Assembly: GCF_005818865.1 (NCBI RefSeq)
Contig: NZ_VBRY01000002.1
Span: 186,001-250,000 of the forward strand
DNA length: 64,000 nucleotides
Direction: 5' to 3'
From: Mariprofundus erugo
GTDB taxonomy: Bacteria > Pseudomonadota > Zetaproteobacteria > Mariprofundales > Mariprofundaceae
This document shows, one piece after another, positions 8,499-18,128 of the stretch. A program made the position numbers and the translations under genes. The notes beneath the pieces are model-generated. The model did not search any database. It was not told the origin of the DNA and saw only the letters and a list, made by a program, of their open reading frames with translations. Position 1 is the first letter of the stretch. Each line of letters opens with the position of its first letter.

Positions 8499-9344
8499 TT
8501 ACAGCGACAACCTGACCGGGTAACCGACAGCCTGAATGCGCGCAGCCAGCTGCTCCATCCACAGCGGCTCCAGAGCTGCAAGATGGATAGCCTCCGGCTG
8601 CATCGATGGTCGGGCCAGACCATAGAGCAACACCCCCTGCAGCGGCACTGAGTCAGCCTTAAGCCGGGTCAGCAGTGCCAGATAAGCATCCACCTCGGGC
8701 GTGGATGGCGGCAGACCATCCCAGGCAAACATACAGGTTTGAATCCAGGCGGGGCAGCCTTCTGACATGCTTTTCACCTGATGAAAGAGGCGCTCTGGCG
8801 AGAGCGACACACCATTGATTCGACGTATGCCGTCGACCGTTGCGCTGTCGACCTTGATCCACAGCTCGCCGCCACAGGTGGCCATCAGAGCCAGCCCCTG
8901 CTGCACCGTTTGCTTATCGGCATAGGAGCCGTTGGTGATCAGACGCAAGGGAATGGCAAGCCGGAAAGAGCGCATCACCGTCACAATCGTACGGACCACT
9001 GCGGCAAAGTCGCGGCAGCCGGTCGGCTCGCCATTACCGGATATCGCAATATCACAAAGCGTTCGACAACTCTCCGGCACATGCTGCTGCATAAAATCAC
9101 CATGCAAAATACGCTCGAGCATGGACTGCAGCTCTTCGTGCAACAGCTGCAAATCAATAGCCGGGGCACTGCCACGCACCAGCCCGGGCACCTGACAGTA
9201 GGCACAATGCCAGTCACAGGCATGGTTGGGATTCAGATTGATACCAACAGAAACGCCGCCGGCACGACGGGAAACCACAGGATAGACATAGGTCATACCA
9301 ACCACATCGCGGTCATGGTTGGCTGTATTCAGCTGCAACGTCAT
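8499..9344 (-). CDS. Radical SAM protein of unknown substrate
   Basis: The 281-residue protein carries the CX3CX2C iron-sulfur motif (C43, C47, C50 in HACDWHCAYCQVPG), the GNGEPT segment of the SAM-binding sheet, and LRLITNGSY. The architecture resembles short COG0731-like radical SAM proteins. A three-base gap separates its start from the stop of the small gene upstream, and bioA lies further upstream, so it may belong to the leuS-lptE-holA-bioA transcription unit. The reaction cannot be assigned; it is not BioB, whose motifs differ. Confidence 0.85.
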   Translation of the reverse strand: MTLQLNTANHDRDVVGMTYVYPVVSRRAGGVSVGINLNPNHACDWHCAYCQVPGLVRGSAPAIDLQLLHEELQSMLERILHGDFMQQHVPESCRTLCDIAISGNGEPTGCRDFAAVVRTIVTVMRSFRLAIPLRLITNGSYADKQTVQQGLALMATCGGELWIKVDSATVDGIRRINGVSLSPERLFHQVKSMSEGCPAWIQTCMFAWDGLPPSTPEVDAYLALLTRLKADSVPLQGVLLYGLARPSMQPEAIHLAALEPLWMEQLAARIQAVGYPVRLSL

Positions 9345-9347
9345 CGA

Positions 9348-9650
9348 TCAGGCAAACAGGTCGACCGTGCGGCCACTGGCGGAAAAGGGGGAAAATGCAC
9401 CTTCACCACGACGGGTGTAGGTCAAAGGCTGGCTACTGGCGAAATCCTGATAGGCATGACCACCACGCAAATCATTGCGCAGCCCGCTGCCATCGGCAGA
9501 GGCATCAGAAGACTTCGACACCGGCTGCACATCGATAACAGGCTCGCGCAGCTGGGCCTGGGCCGGCTGCAACCCGGAGACAAGCGGCTGCACAGCCACC
9601 GCAGGAGGGTAGCTGTCAAAGCGCATGACAAATCCGAGAGTCAATGACAT
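9348..9650 (-). CDS. Small uncharacterised protein with QPV-type repeats
   Basis: The 100-residue frame lies between bioA and the radical SAM gene on the same strand. It has no signal peptide or membrane segment. It is rich in Pro, Val, Gln and Ser, with recurring AVQPLV and DVQPVS units, and ends in GRTVDLFA. It looks intrinsically disordered. An internal ATG at 9626 may be the real start; neither start has a clear ribosome-binding site. Conservation would decide whether it is real; position in a tightly packed operon favours it. Confidence 0.5.
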   Translation of the reverse strand: MSLTLGFVMRFDSYPPAVAVQPLVSGLQPAQAQLREPVIDVQPVSKSSDASADGSGLRNDLRGGHAYQDFASSQPLTYTRRGEGAFSPFSASGRTVDLFA

Positions 9651-9691
9651 ATGATCATCTTAGCCGAATACCATACCACTGCAATCGGGTA

Positions 9692-10984
9692 TTACCGCAC
9701 CACACTGCACATCGCAGCGGTCACCCGTCCAAGCTCACCGGAAGTAACCACAAACGGCGGCATCGTATACAGCAATCGACCGAATGGCCTGAGCCATACG
9801 CCCATCGCAATCAATTGCCGCTGCACTGCAGCCACATCCACCGGCTCAACCATTTCAATTACGCCGATGGCACCTTTCACACGCACATCAGCGACCCGCT
9901 CACTCTCACGACAGCAAGCCAGTTCATCGGCAAGCTGCGCCTCAATGGCCGCCACTCGCTGTTGCCACGGACTGGCAAGCAGCAGCTCTATACTGGCACA
10001 TGCCACGGCACAGGCAAGTGGATTGGCCATAAACGTCGGTCCGTGCATCAATACGCCACGCCCGTCTGCATGAATACCTTCACACACCCGCGCCGTGCAC
10101 AGCACCGCTGCCAGCGTCATATAGCCGCCTGTCAGCGCTTTACCGACGCACATGATATCCGGATCAACGCCTGATTGTTCACAAGCAAACATCGTACCGG
10201 TACGCCCGAAACCGGTAGCAATCTCGTCAATAATCAACAGCACATCAAAACGATCACACAGCCGACGCACCTGCCGCAAAAATTCCGGCGCATAAACACG
10301 CATACCGCCGGCACCCTGCACAAGCGGCTCCAGAATCACCGCTGCAATCTCGTGATGGTGCGTTTCAATCAGCTGGCGAAAGGAGGCAATATCATCATCA
10401 CACCATTCCGCATCAGTGGCTGCTGCCGGTGCATCGGCAAAAAGGTGCTGCGACAACATGCCGGAAAACAGATGATGCATACCGGATACCGGATCACACA
10501 CCCCCATCGCACCGAAGGTATCTCCATGATAACCGTGGCGGATGGTCAATAAACGCTGCTTTTCACTGCGCCCCTGCGCCTGCCAGAATTGCAGCGCCAT
10601 TTTGATCGCCACCTCGACCGAAACGGAGCCGGAATCCGCAAAAAACACGTGCTGCATACCTGCCGGCGCAATCGCCAGCAGCTTTTCAGCCAGCTCCGCC
10701 GCCGGTCGATGGGTCAAACCGCCGAACATCACATGTGCCATACGCCCGAGCTGCCGCTCAACCGCCGCATTCAGCTCAGGCACATTATAGCCGTGGATCG
10801 CGCACCACCATGACGCCATGCCGTCGATCACCCGTCGCCCATCCTCAAACTGCAGGCTAACACCCTCGGCCCCCGCCACGGCATAGACCGGAGCGGGATG
10901 GCACATCGATGCATAAGGATGCCAGACATGGGCCTGCTCGAAGCGCTGCCACTCCTGCATGTGATCACTGGCAGTCATATTCAC
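9692..10984 (-). CDS. bioA: Adenosylmethionine-8-amino-7-oxononanoate aminotransferase
   Basis: BioA uses SAM as amino donor to make 7,8-diaminopelargonate in biotin synthesis, with PLP as cofactor. In the 430-residue protein, VWHPYASM and DGMASWWCAIHGYN near the N-terminus are BioA hallmarks. The PLP aspartate is in IIDEIATGFGRTG (D253) and the Schiff-base lysine is in VGKALTGGY (K282). The GTG at 10984 overlaps the holA stop; an ATG six bases later is equally possible. No other bio genes are in the window. Confidence 0.96.
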   Translation of the reverse strand: MNMTASDHMQEWQRFEQAHVWHPYASMCHPAPVYAVAGAEGVSLQFEDGRRVIDGMASWWCAIHGYNVPELNAAVERQLGRMAHVMFGGLTHRPAAELAEKLLAIAPAGMQHVFFADSGSVSVEVAIKMALQFWQAQGRSEKQRLLTIRHGYHGDTFGAMGVCDPVSGMHHLFSGMLSQHLFADAPAAATDAEWCDDDIASFRQLIETHHHEIAAVILEPLVQGAGGMRVYAPEFLRQVRRLCDRFDVLLIIDEIATGFGRTGTMFACEQSGVDPDIMCVGKALTGGYMTLAAVLCTARVCEGIHADGRGVLMHGPTFMANPLACAVACASIELLLASPWQQRVAAIEAQLADELACCRESERVADVRVKGAIGVIEMVEPVDVAAVQRQLIAMGVWLRPFGRLLYTMPPFVVTSGELGRVTAAMCSVVR

Positions 10985-11970
10985 ACCCGCAATCGCTGTG
11001 GCGCGACAAGATCCAGCACCAGCCGCTCGATCACCACAGGTTTCTCTTCCAGCGATGCCCCCTTGATCAGCAGCTCGGCATCAGCGACCCGGCGGATTGC
11101 GGCCGTCAGCTCTGCCGCACGCCAGCAGCGCGCCTCTTCTGTCACCTTCGTTCTCGCCTCGCCAAATACCTTCGCCGCCTGTAACGGGTTACGCTCATGC
11201 CGCGACTGGTACCAGCAATACATCAACAGCTGCTGCAGACGCGTACCCAGCCACGAAATCATCTGCACCTCTGCAACCTGTGTCTCTTCGATCAGCCGGC
11301 GGGTCATACCCAGCGCCTGCCCCTGACGCATCGCCACAGCATGGCACCACTCCTCCAGCGCACCGGGGGCCCGCTCACCCAAAAGCTCACCGACCACATC
11401 CAGCGACAGCAACTCTCTCTGACCGTTCTCGTAACAAACCAGCCGCTCAATCAGCTGTCTGGCCGCCTGACGCATCCCGCGCAATCGTTCACCCAGCCAC
11501 GGCAGCGTCTCCGGTGCAAGCTGCAGCCCGGCCCGATCGATCTCCCCCTCAAGCCAGCGGGTGAAGGAAGCTGTATCCGGCACCGAAAATTCACACTGCG
11601 GCAAGCTCTTCTCGACCTGCAACTTCTTGTGCAGCGCCTTGCGCCACTCAATGCCGGGAGCGCAGATAATCAGCCTGTTTTCGGCAGCGACCGATCCGAT
11701 CATACGGATTAAATGATCGGACTGTTTCGGATTAGCCGACTGGGCATTGCGCACCATGGCATAGCAGATCGACGGTCCGAACAGACCGCGATTTCGCGAC
11801 GCCTCCTCGATACGGGCAAGTTCCGAGATATCGACACGCAGGCGCACGGCGGCGCTGTCACCGGCAGCTAGCAACTGCTCACCGGCCTCAAACAGTGCAT
11901 CCTGATCCTCACCATAAAGGTAGTAACAGCGGTGCTCAGGCGGCAACAGCCTCTGCGGATTCAAGCGCAC
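10981..11970 (-). CDS. holA: DNA polymerase III delta subunit
   Basis: HolA opens the beta clamp within the clamp loader. The 329-residue protein begins with the family pattern YYLYGEDQDALFEAGEQLL, followed by GLFGPSICYAMVRN and a helical C-terminal collar (for example LQQLLMYCWYQSRHERNPLQAAKVFG). Residues NRLIICAPGIEWRKALHKK match the central AAA-like lobe, which lacks a functional ATP site in this subunit. It lies downstream of lptE, an order (leuS-lptE-holA) shared with E. coli. The start is GTG at 11970. Confidence 0.92.
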   Translation of the reverse strand: MRLNPQRLLPPEHRCYYLYGEDQDALFEAGEQLLAAGDSAAVRLRVDISELARIEEASRNRGLFGPSICYAMVRNAQSANPKQSDHLIRMIGSVAAENRLIICAPGIEWRKALHKKLQVEKSLPQCEFSVPDTASFTRWLEGEIDRAGLQLAPETLPWLGERLRGMRQAARQLIERLVCYENGQRELLSLDVVGELLGERAPGALEEWCHAVAMRQGQALGMTRRLIEETQVAEVQMISWLGTRLQQLLMYCWYQSRHERNPLQAAKVFGEARTKVTEEARCWRAAELTAAIRRVADAELLIKGASLEEKPVVIERLVLDLVAPQRLRV

Positions 11971-12012
11971 AGCAGAACCACTGCCTGACCATGCAGGGGG
12001 AACATCGTCATA

Positions 12013-12534
12013 TCAGAAACCGGAGCGTATCCGCCCGATCGCATCCGACACCCACTGCTTCTGCAGATCACTGAGCAAACGGGAGCGGGACGCATCGATA
12101 CTGGCCGGGCCTCCGGAAACAAACAGATCACCATCGCGGGAGATCGTACCGGTCTGCCAGACGGTTTTTCCATCCTGCTCGATCATCAGCGAGCCGCTGA
12201 AAATCATATGAAACTGTGTGGCAATACCGGTCGCATCATAGGCCGATGGAACAAAAACAAGCGGGGCAATCGTGATATGCAGCAGTGCATGATGCGCCTG
12301 ATCGGCAACAGCCATCCCTTCAACCAGCTGGTACTGGTCGGATCCCAGTCGCTGCCTGAGTGCCGACATCACCGAAGCATCGGCATTGCCGCTGACGGTC
12401 AATGTATGCACATCAGCCGGTATGGCTCCCGTACCCCCGCCATGGCCCACGAGATGATAGCCGCAAGACGCAAGCATCAGCATACCTGTGGCCACAGCAA
12501 GTAACCGCATGCGGACAGGCAGCAGACGGATCAT
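12013..12534 (-). CDS. lptE: LPS-assembly lipoprotein LptE
   Basis: LptE is the lipoprotein plug of the LptD barrel that inserts LPS in the outer leaflet. The start at 12534 gives a 173-residue protein and overlaps the leuS stop as ATGA; a longer frame inside leuS lacks a signal peptide. The lipobox is LASC followed by GYHLVG, the characteristic LptE start of the mature protein. Weak overall conservation is normal for LptE, so gene order (leuS-lptE-holA) is the main support. Its partner lptD is at 59.5-61.6 kb. Confidence 0.9.
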   Translation of the reverse strand: MIRLLPVRMRLLAVATGMLMLASCGYHLVGHGGGTGAIPADVHTLTVSGNADASVMSALRQRLGSDQYQLVEGMAVADQAHHALLHITIAPLVFVPSAYDATGIATQFHMIFSGSLMIEQDGKTVWQTGTISRDGDLFVSGGPASIDASRSRLLSDLQKQWVSDAIGRIRSGF

Positions 12535-14987
12535 GCCGGTTTCACCACAATGTTCAGCAACCGGCCCGGCACCAGAATGACCTTGACCACCTGCATGCCA
12601 TCGAGCCACCTGGCAATGGCCGCATCGGCCCTGGCGGCTGCCATCGCAACATCCTGCCCGGCATCCTTCGGCACGGTAATTTCTCCGCGCTTTTTGCCCT
12701 GAATCTGCACCACAAGCATGATTTCGTTCTGCTCCAGCGCCGACTCATCGACAGCCGGCCAGTCAGTCACAACGGCCATCTTCGCCATCCCCAGACGCTC
12801 GCCGAGTTCACAGGCAAAGTGAGGCACGAACGGTGCCAGCATGGTTGCCAGTGCCTCCACACCCTCACGATAGGCCGCTTTTCCCGCCTCACAGGCAGGG
12901 TTAAAGCTGTGCAGGCTATTGGTCAGCTCCATCAGCGCCGCTATCGCCACATTAAAGGCAAAGCCCTGCTCGAAGGCATGGGTCACCTTTCTGATCGTTG
13001 CATGGATGCTGAAACGAAGCGCCTTCACATCACCGTCGGCTGTATCAGAAGCAGCATCCAGCTTCTCAAGCAGACGCCATACACGTTTGAGGAAGCGGCT
13101 GGCCCCTTCGACACCGGCATCATTCCACTCCAGCTCTTTTTCAGGCGGTGCCGCGAACAGGGTAAACAGACGGGCGGTATCGGCGCCGAACTCCTCGATA
13201 ATCGCTTTCGGATCGACCGTATTGCCCTTGGACTTGGACATTTTGGTGCCATCTTTCAGCACCATGCCCTGCGTCAGCAGATTGCGGAACGGTTCACTAC
13301 CAACCACTTCGCCATCAAACAGGCCGGCATCGCGCATCAGCTTATGGTAGAAACGGGCATAGAGCAGGTGCAGCACAGCGTGCTCGACGCCGCCGATATA
13401 CTGATCCACCGGTGCCCAGCGCTTCATCGCATCAGCATCCACCATCGCCTCACCATTACGCGGGGAGGTATAGCGATTCATATACCAGGAAGATTCCATG
13501 AAGGTGTCGAAGGTATCGAGCTCCCGCTCTGCCGGTTTGCCACAACGAGGGCAACTGGTATGACGGAACGCATCACACTCGGTCAATGGCGATGCTCCGC
13601 CTGTCGGCTGCAGATCGGTTGGCAACACCACCGGCAACTGCTCATCAGGCACGGCCACCGCGCCACAATCGTGGCAATGAATGACCGGGATCGGGGCTCC
13701 CCAGTAACGCTGACGGGATACCAGCCAGTCACGCAGGCGGTATTGTACGCGCTCGGCGCCCTTCTCATTTTCCGCCAGCCAGTTGGTAATGGCAACCTTC
13801 GCCTCATCGGAGGGCAACCCGTCAAAGGCGCCGGAATCGATCAGCTTGCCAACCTCGGTAAAGGCTGCCGCATCGATATCCCAGTCGCCGGCATGCGGCG
13901 CAATCACCTGCCTGATCGGCAGACCATATTTTTTGGCAAATGCGTGATCCCGCTCGTCGTGTGCGGGCACGCTCATCACGGCACCGGTGCCATAGCCCAT
14001 CAGTACAAAGTTGGCGACCCACACCGGCACCAGCGCACCGGTAATCGGGTGAATGGCATTCACACCCAGCGCCATACCCTTCTTTTCCATCGTTTCGACA
14101 TCGGCTTCCTTGGTCGAAATCCGGCTGCACTCATCCAGAAATGCTGCCAGCGCAGGATTGGATGTCGCGGCCTGCTGCGCCAGCGGATGCCCTGCTGCCA
14201 CAGCCATATAGGTCACCCCCATCAGGGTATCAGGACGGGTGGTAAAGATATCGAGTGTAGCATCGGAGTTTTCCAGCCCGAAAGAGACCTCGGCACCGGT
14301 CGAGCGACCGATCCAGTTGCGCTGCATGCCGACCACCTTCTCGGGCCAGCCAGTCAGTTTGTCGAGATCAGACAGCAGCTCCTCGGCATAGGCGGTAATG
14401 CGGATAAACCACTGCTTCAGGTTTTTACGTACAACAGGGGTATCACAACGCCAGCAAACACCATCCACCACCTGCTCATTGGCCAGCACCGTATGGCACG
14501 GATCGCACCAGTTCACTTCGGCGTTCTGCTGGTAAGCCAGTCCTTTTTCCATCAGGCGGGTGAACAGCCACTGTTCCCAGCGATAATACTCAGGACGGCA
14601 GGTCGCGATTTCACGCGACCAGTCATAGGAAAGGCCCAGACGTTTGAGCTGGGCGCGCATCTGATCGATATTGCCATAAGTCCACTCGGCAGGCGGACGG
14701 TGATGCTTGATCGCCGCATTTTCCGCCGGCAGCCCGAAGGCATCCCAGCCAATCGGGTGCAGCACATTAAAGCCCCGCATCCGCTTGTAACGCGCGACCG
14801 CATCACCCAGGCAATAGTTGCGCACATGCCCCATATGCAGGTTGCCCGATGGATACGGGAACATCACCAGGCAGTAATAGGTTTCACGACTATCAGCCGG
14901 ATCGTCACTGGCAGCATCAATAGCGGCGACCTCCCACTGCTTCTGCCATCTGGCTTCAATTTCCTGGGCTTCGTAACGATCGGACAC
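12531..14987 (-). CDS. leuS: Leucyl-tRNA synthetase
   Basis: This class I synthetase charges tRNA-Leu. The 818-residue protein shows the HIGH motif as HMGH (51-54, within PSGNLHMGHVRNY), the KMSKS loop (DGTKMSKSKGNTVD), the inserted CP1 editing domain (with TGRSTGAEVSF-like and DERDHAFAKKYGLP segments) and zinc-type Cys pairs. The start is GTG at 14987, ten bases after AAGGAG. It heads the leuS-lptE-holA-bioA cluster with overlapping junctions. Confidence 0.98.
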   Translation of the reverse strand: MSDRYEAQEIEARWQKQWEVAAIDAASDDPADSRETYYCLVMFPYPSGNLHMGHVRNYCLGDAVARYKRMRGFNVLHPIGWDAFGLPAENAAIKHHRPPAEWTYGNIDQMRAQLKRLGLSYDWSREIATCRPEYYRWEQWLFTRLMEKGLAYQQNAEVNWCDPCHTVLANEQVVDGVCWRCDTPVVRKNLKQWFIRITAYAEELLSDLDKLTGWPEKVVGMQRNWIGRSTGAEVSFGLENSDATLDIFTTRPDTLMGVTYMAVAAGHPLAQQAATSNPALAAFLDECSRISTKEADVETMEKKGMALGVNAIHPITGALVPVWVANFVLMGYGTGAVMSVPAHDERDHAFAKKYGLPIRQVIAPHAGDWDIDAAAFTEVGKLIDSGAFDGLPSDEAKVAITNWLAENEKGAERVQYRLRDWLVSRQRYWGAPIPVIHCHDCGAVAVPDEQLPVVLPTDLQPTGGASPLTECDAFRHTSCPRCGKPAERELDTFDTFMESSWYMNRYTSPRNGEAMVDADAMKRWAPVDQYIGGVEHAVLHLLYARFYHKLMRDAGLFDGEVVGSEPFRNLLTQGMVLKDGTKMSKSKGNTVDPKAIIEEFGADTARLFTLFAAPPEKELEWNDAGVEGASRFLKRVWRLLEKLDAASDTADGDVKALRFSIHATIRKVTHAFEQGFAFNVAIAALMELTNSLHSFNPACEAGKAAYREGVEALATMLAPFVPHFACELGERLGMAKMAVVTDWPAVDESALEQNEIMLVVQIQGKKRGEITVPKDAGQDVAMAAARADAAIARWLDGMQVVKVILVPGRLLNIVVKPA

Positions 14988-15091
14988 CGGCGCAAACTCC
15001 TTGCAGCAACTGCATTTACATTAAAATTAGTTGGTTGAAGGGGCGGATGATGAGGCCATCACGCACGAAAGAAAAGCATTGTCCCTGCTCC

Positions 15092-17917
15092 CTAACGCCT
15101 GCGAATCACAATCAGCTCGACAATATGAGACTGATAATGGTTCCATATCTCCAGGCTTTGCGGGTTCCCCAGCGGATTCATCATAATTTCCATCTGGCGC
15201 AGGCAACGGAACTCATAGCGCCGTGGAAACAGACGCATCACCAGGTTCGGACGCAAAATATCCGAGGCAATCGCCGTATCGATACGGAAACCGATCCAGA
15301 TCAACCCCTCCTGCAACAGACGGGCAAACAGCTCGGAAGCATCCAGCCCCTCTTCTGAGGCCGGACAGGGGAGCACATCCAGCGCCAGCGGCACCCCCTC
15401 TTCGGCATCATCACTCATCAGGCTGTCGAGCAGATAACGCAGTGAGCGGTGCATGTCATAAACCTGCGGCGTCGCAGATGCATACATCAGATAGGAGGTA
15501 TGCGCTGCATAGGTACCATAGAACTCCAGCGGTACCAGCACATTCACATCCATCTCAACAGGAAAGCGGTCCAGCTCTTTCTGCAGCATGCGCGCCTGAT
15601 TGCGCGTATCGACAATGGCGAACATCTCCGGCCGGCATGCCTCCTCCTCAGCCAGCGTAAAGGTATGCGACAACACGGCTGCGACCATGGCATGCGGTTT
15701 TTTCACCACACGAGCCGGACGCGAAACAATCAGCTTATCTGCCACCCGCACATGCTCGCGCAATACCTCCATATCGGAAAAATCCCAGCGGCGAATCTCA
15801 ATGTGCAGGCGTCTGGCCGCCCCTGCCATTTCCGCGATGCGCGCATGGACGTAATCACTCATCTCGGCCAGTTGCTCACGATCCATCTCATCAAGCAACA
15901 TCAGATGAATCGTCTCATAGGAGTCGAGCAGCCGCTTCAGTATCAACGGCAGCGTTCCAATCCAGCCGACCGCCAGCAAGTGCACCTCCCGCTTGCGCTG
16001 CGGCAGGACAATCACCGGCGCCAGCGGCGAGGGTGGTGCCAGCTCGGACTTGCCCATATGAAGACAATACTCGAACTCACCATATAACGAGGCGTTATCG
16101 ACCGCGATACCCAGCACGGATGTCACCTGCACATCCTCATGCAGCAGCGTCAGCGGGTGCACATGCAGCTTTGCATCCGCGACGGCAACCAGCGTCACCC
16201 CGCGCTCAAAGCAGCGACGCATCATCTCGCTGACCCTGACCGCGCGAATGCCATCGACAAAGAACCAGTCCTCCGACTGAAATACCATGCGGCCACGCCA
16301 CTCAACCACATGCATGGCCGACTCTTCCTCACGTTCAGGGATCATCAGCCGCGACAGCACCTGATCAACATCCTGATAGACCAGCACATTCCGGATCAGG
16401 TTGGCCCGCATATCAGGTTCGCTGATCAGCACGGTCGGCTTGTTGTAGTAATCCACCTTGTCCCAGCCAATCTGCAACATGTGCCGGTAAGACTTTAAGC
16501 GTGGCTGCACCATGCCCATCACCGTATAGGAGACCGGAATATCAGGGTTAACCTGGCGAATGGCCATCAGCGAAAACATATTCTGGGACAACTCTTCGGC
16601 CACACTCAACGAGTCATCGGTACAAATCATGGCCTGCCGGGCAGAGCCCAGATTCACCCTTTGCATCGACTCGGCATCCTCGGTATCGCCCCAGCGAAAC
16701 GTCACCCAGCTCTCAAGTCCGGGCGGACGCGTCGGCGTCTGACCAAGAAATACCAGCTTCAGACTGGCAAAACGCTGGTCGGACAGCAGCTTGAGCTTTT
16801 CGATAATATAGGGGGATGAGCGATTCCAGCCGATCATCACCAGATGATTGGCAATCATCAGCCGCTCGTTGCGCAAGCGCCGCATCAGGCCGGAAATAAT
16901 GCTGGAGCCAATACCGATAAAAAAGGCCAGAATAAACATGCCAAGCACCACACTGAACACAGAAAACAGCGGCAGACTATCATCTCCCAGCGGATCCCTG
17001 ACCAGGTTACCGGCAGCCATCAGTGTCCGGAAAGCAAACCATATCTGAACAAAGAGGCTGTCATCGGTCGGGGAGTGCACCCCGTCCTGTGAAAAATCAA
17101 AGCCAGCCATGGTAAAGTGCCCCACCACGCCACCGGTAATGGAAAGCATCGCCAGCAGCAGAATCACCAGGGTAATCTCCTGACTGAAATCACCCTCGCG
17201 AAACACCCGTATCAGGTTTTTAAAAATGACCATCCACGGCCTGAGCAGGCGCACAAGCCTGAGTGCCCGCAGGGCATTACCGTACGGAACCGAGGTCAGG
17301 CCGGGCATCATGACAATCGTCGCCATCACATCCACCACCCAGAAGCCCCACTCACTCAGCCGCGCCCGCTGACTGGCAAACACCATATTCCTCAGCAAAA
17401 CAAAGCGAATCATGATCTCAACCGTGAAGTAAATGATAATTCCCCATAGCAACTCACCATCGACAAAGAAGGAGAGCATCACCACCAGCGAGATAAACAT
17501 GCCGTAGCCGGGCGAAAACATCAGGCTCTGCATATCAATATAGCGGAACAACCTCAGCGCCCTGAGCAGATAGAGTGCCCTGAGAAAACGGGTCGCAGCA
17601 CCTCCTTCGGTCAACATCGACTGCAGATCAAGTGCCGTAATCAGCAGCGATAACAGCGCGATGGCGTCAAAAAACAGAAACAGCATGTCAAGCTTCAGGT
17701 TCAGCGACGACTTATAGGGATTGGCCTTGCGCTTGAAGCGCATCAGGGCGATACGCAGTGCCAGCTCGGCAGAAAAAAACAGACTCAGCACGATGGCCAG
17801 CCACTGCTGATGGGTAAATGACAGCAACACCAGCCCCAGCATCAACCAGCCGTAACGTTGATGCGACAACACCCATTCAGTGTAATAGTAAAAGTAGCGT
17901 CCCTGTAACATATCCAC
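15092..17917 (-). CDS. Large ion-channel-like membrane protein: two voltage-sensor-like modules, one pore, RCK/CASTOR-like cytoplasmic region
   Basis: The 941-residue protein has an unusual membrane part. Residues 22-125 and 138-226 each look like S1-S4 of a voltage sensor: an acidic/basic S2 (E51, R55, R60 and E167, R171, R176), an S3 aspartate (D84, D196) and an Arg-every-third S4 (R110, R113, R119, R122, R125 and R217, R220, R223, R226). Residues 22-60 and 138-176 align without gaps with 12 of 39 identities. A further membrane helix (about 246-268), a pore-like segment (about 288-305, with MAAGN) and a last helix (about 315-342) follow. The cytoplasmic 600 residues begin with NHLVMIGWNRSSPYI and resemble the nucleotide-binding RCK-like domains of CASTOR/POLLUX and TrkA. 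Potassium or another cation is the likely substrate. The function is inferred. Confidence 0.75.
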   Translation of the reverse strand: MDMLQGRYFYYYTEWVLSHQRYGWLMLGLVLLSFTHQQWLAIVLSLFFSAELALRIALMRFKRKANPYKSSLNLKLDMLFLFFDAIALLSLLITALDLQSMLTEGGAATRFLRALYLLRALRLFRYIDMQSLMFSPGYGMFISLVVMLSFFVDGELLWGIIIYFTVEIMIRFVLLRNMVFASQRARLSEWGFWVVDVMATIVMMPGLTSVPYGNALRALRLVRLLRPWMVIFKNLIRVFREGDFSQEITLVILLLAMLSITGGVVGHFTMAGFDFSQDGVHSPTDDSLFVQIWFAFRTLMAAGNLVRDPLGDDSLPLFSVFSVVLGMFILAFFIGIGSSIISGLMRRLRNERLMIANHLVMIGWNRSSPYIIEKLKLLSDQRFASLKLVFLGQTPTRPPGLESWVTFRWGDTEDAESMQRVNLGSARQAMICTDDSLSVAEELSQNMFSLMAIRQVNPDIPVSYTVMGMVQPRLKSYRHMLQIGWDKVDYYNKPTVLISEPDMRANLIRNVLVYQDVDQVLSRLMIPEREEESAMHVVEWRGRMVFQSEDWFFVDGIRAVRVSEMMRRCFERGVTLVAVADAKLHVHPLTLLHEDVQVTSVLGIAVDNASLYGEFEYCLHMGKSELAPPSPLAPVIVLPQRKREVHLLAVGWIGTLPLILKRLLDSYETIHLMLLDEMDREQLAEMSDYVHARIAEMAGAARRLHIEIRRWDFSDMEVLREHVRVADKLIVSRPARVVKKPHAMVAAVLSHTFTLAEEEACRPEMFAIVDTRNQARMLQKELDRFPVEMDVNVLVPLEFYGTYAAHTSYLMYASATPQVYDMHRSLRYLLDSLMSDDAEEGVPLALDVLPCPASEEGLDASELFARLLQEGLIWIGFRIDTAIASDILRPNLVMRLFPRRYEFRCLRQMEIMMNPLGNPQSLEIWNHYQSHIVELIVIRRR

Positions 17918-18128
17918 CCCTGCTCAACGTGAATCGGTTGAGCAAGCGGCACGCCAAACAATCCGGCCGGCGGCAAAGCCGTCGATGGCCCGCTCGCAAG
18001 CGCCGACACATCAGCGTCTCCTTAACACTCTGGTTCCCGGCCATCGATCATGTCAGCATATCAGGAGTGCACACGGAACATGGCATCATCCATATGTCTG
18101 AGCCGGACCACCCCGACAGGAGTAACGC

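Noticed and set aside
12402-15038. 878-codon open frame opposite leuS
   Set aside because: It is antisense to a complete leuS with all motifs. Long antisense frames are expected from the codon bias of this GC-rich DNA, and the peptide has no recognisable domain.
17966-17985. CGGCGGCAAAGCCGTC shared with the hairpin after glmM
   Set aside because: A match of about 15-16 bases between two sites can occur by chance in 64 kb, and nothing else aligns around it.
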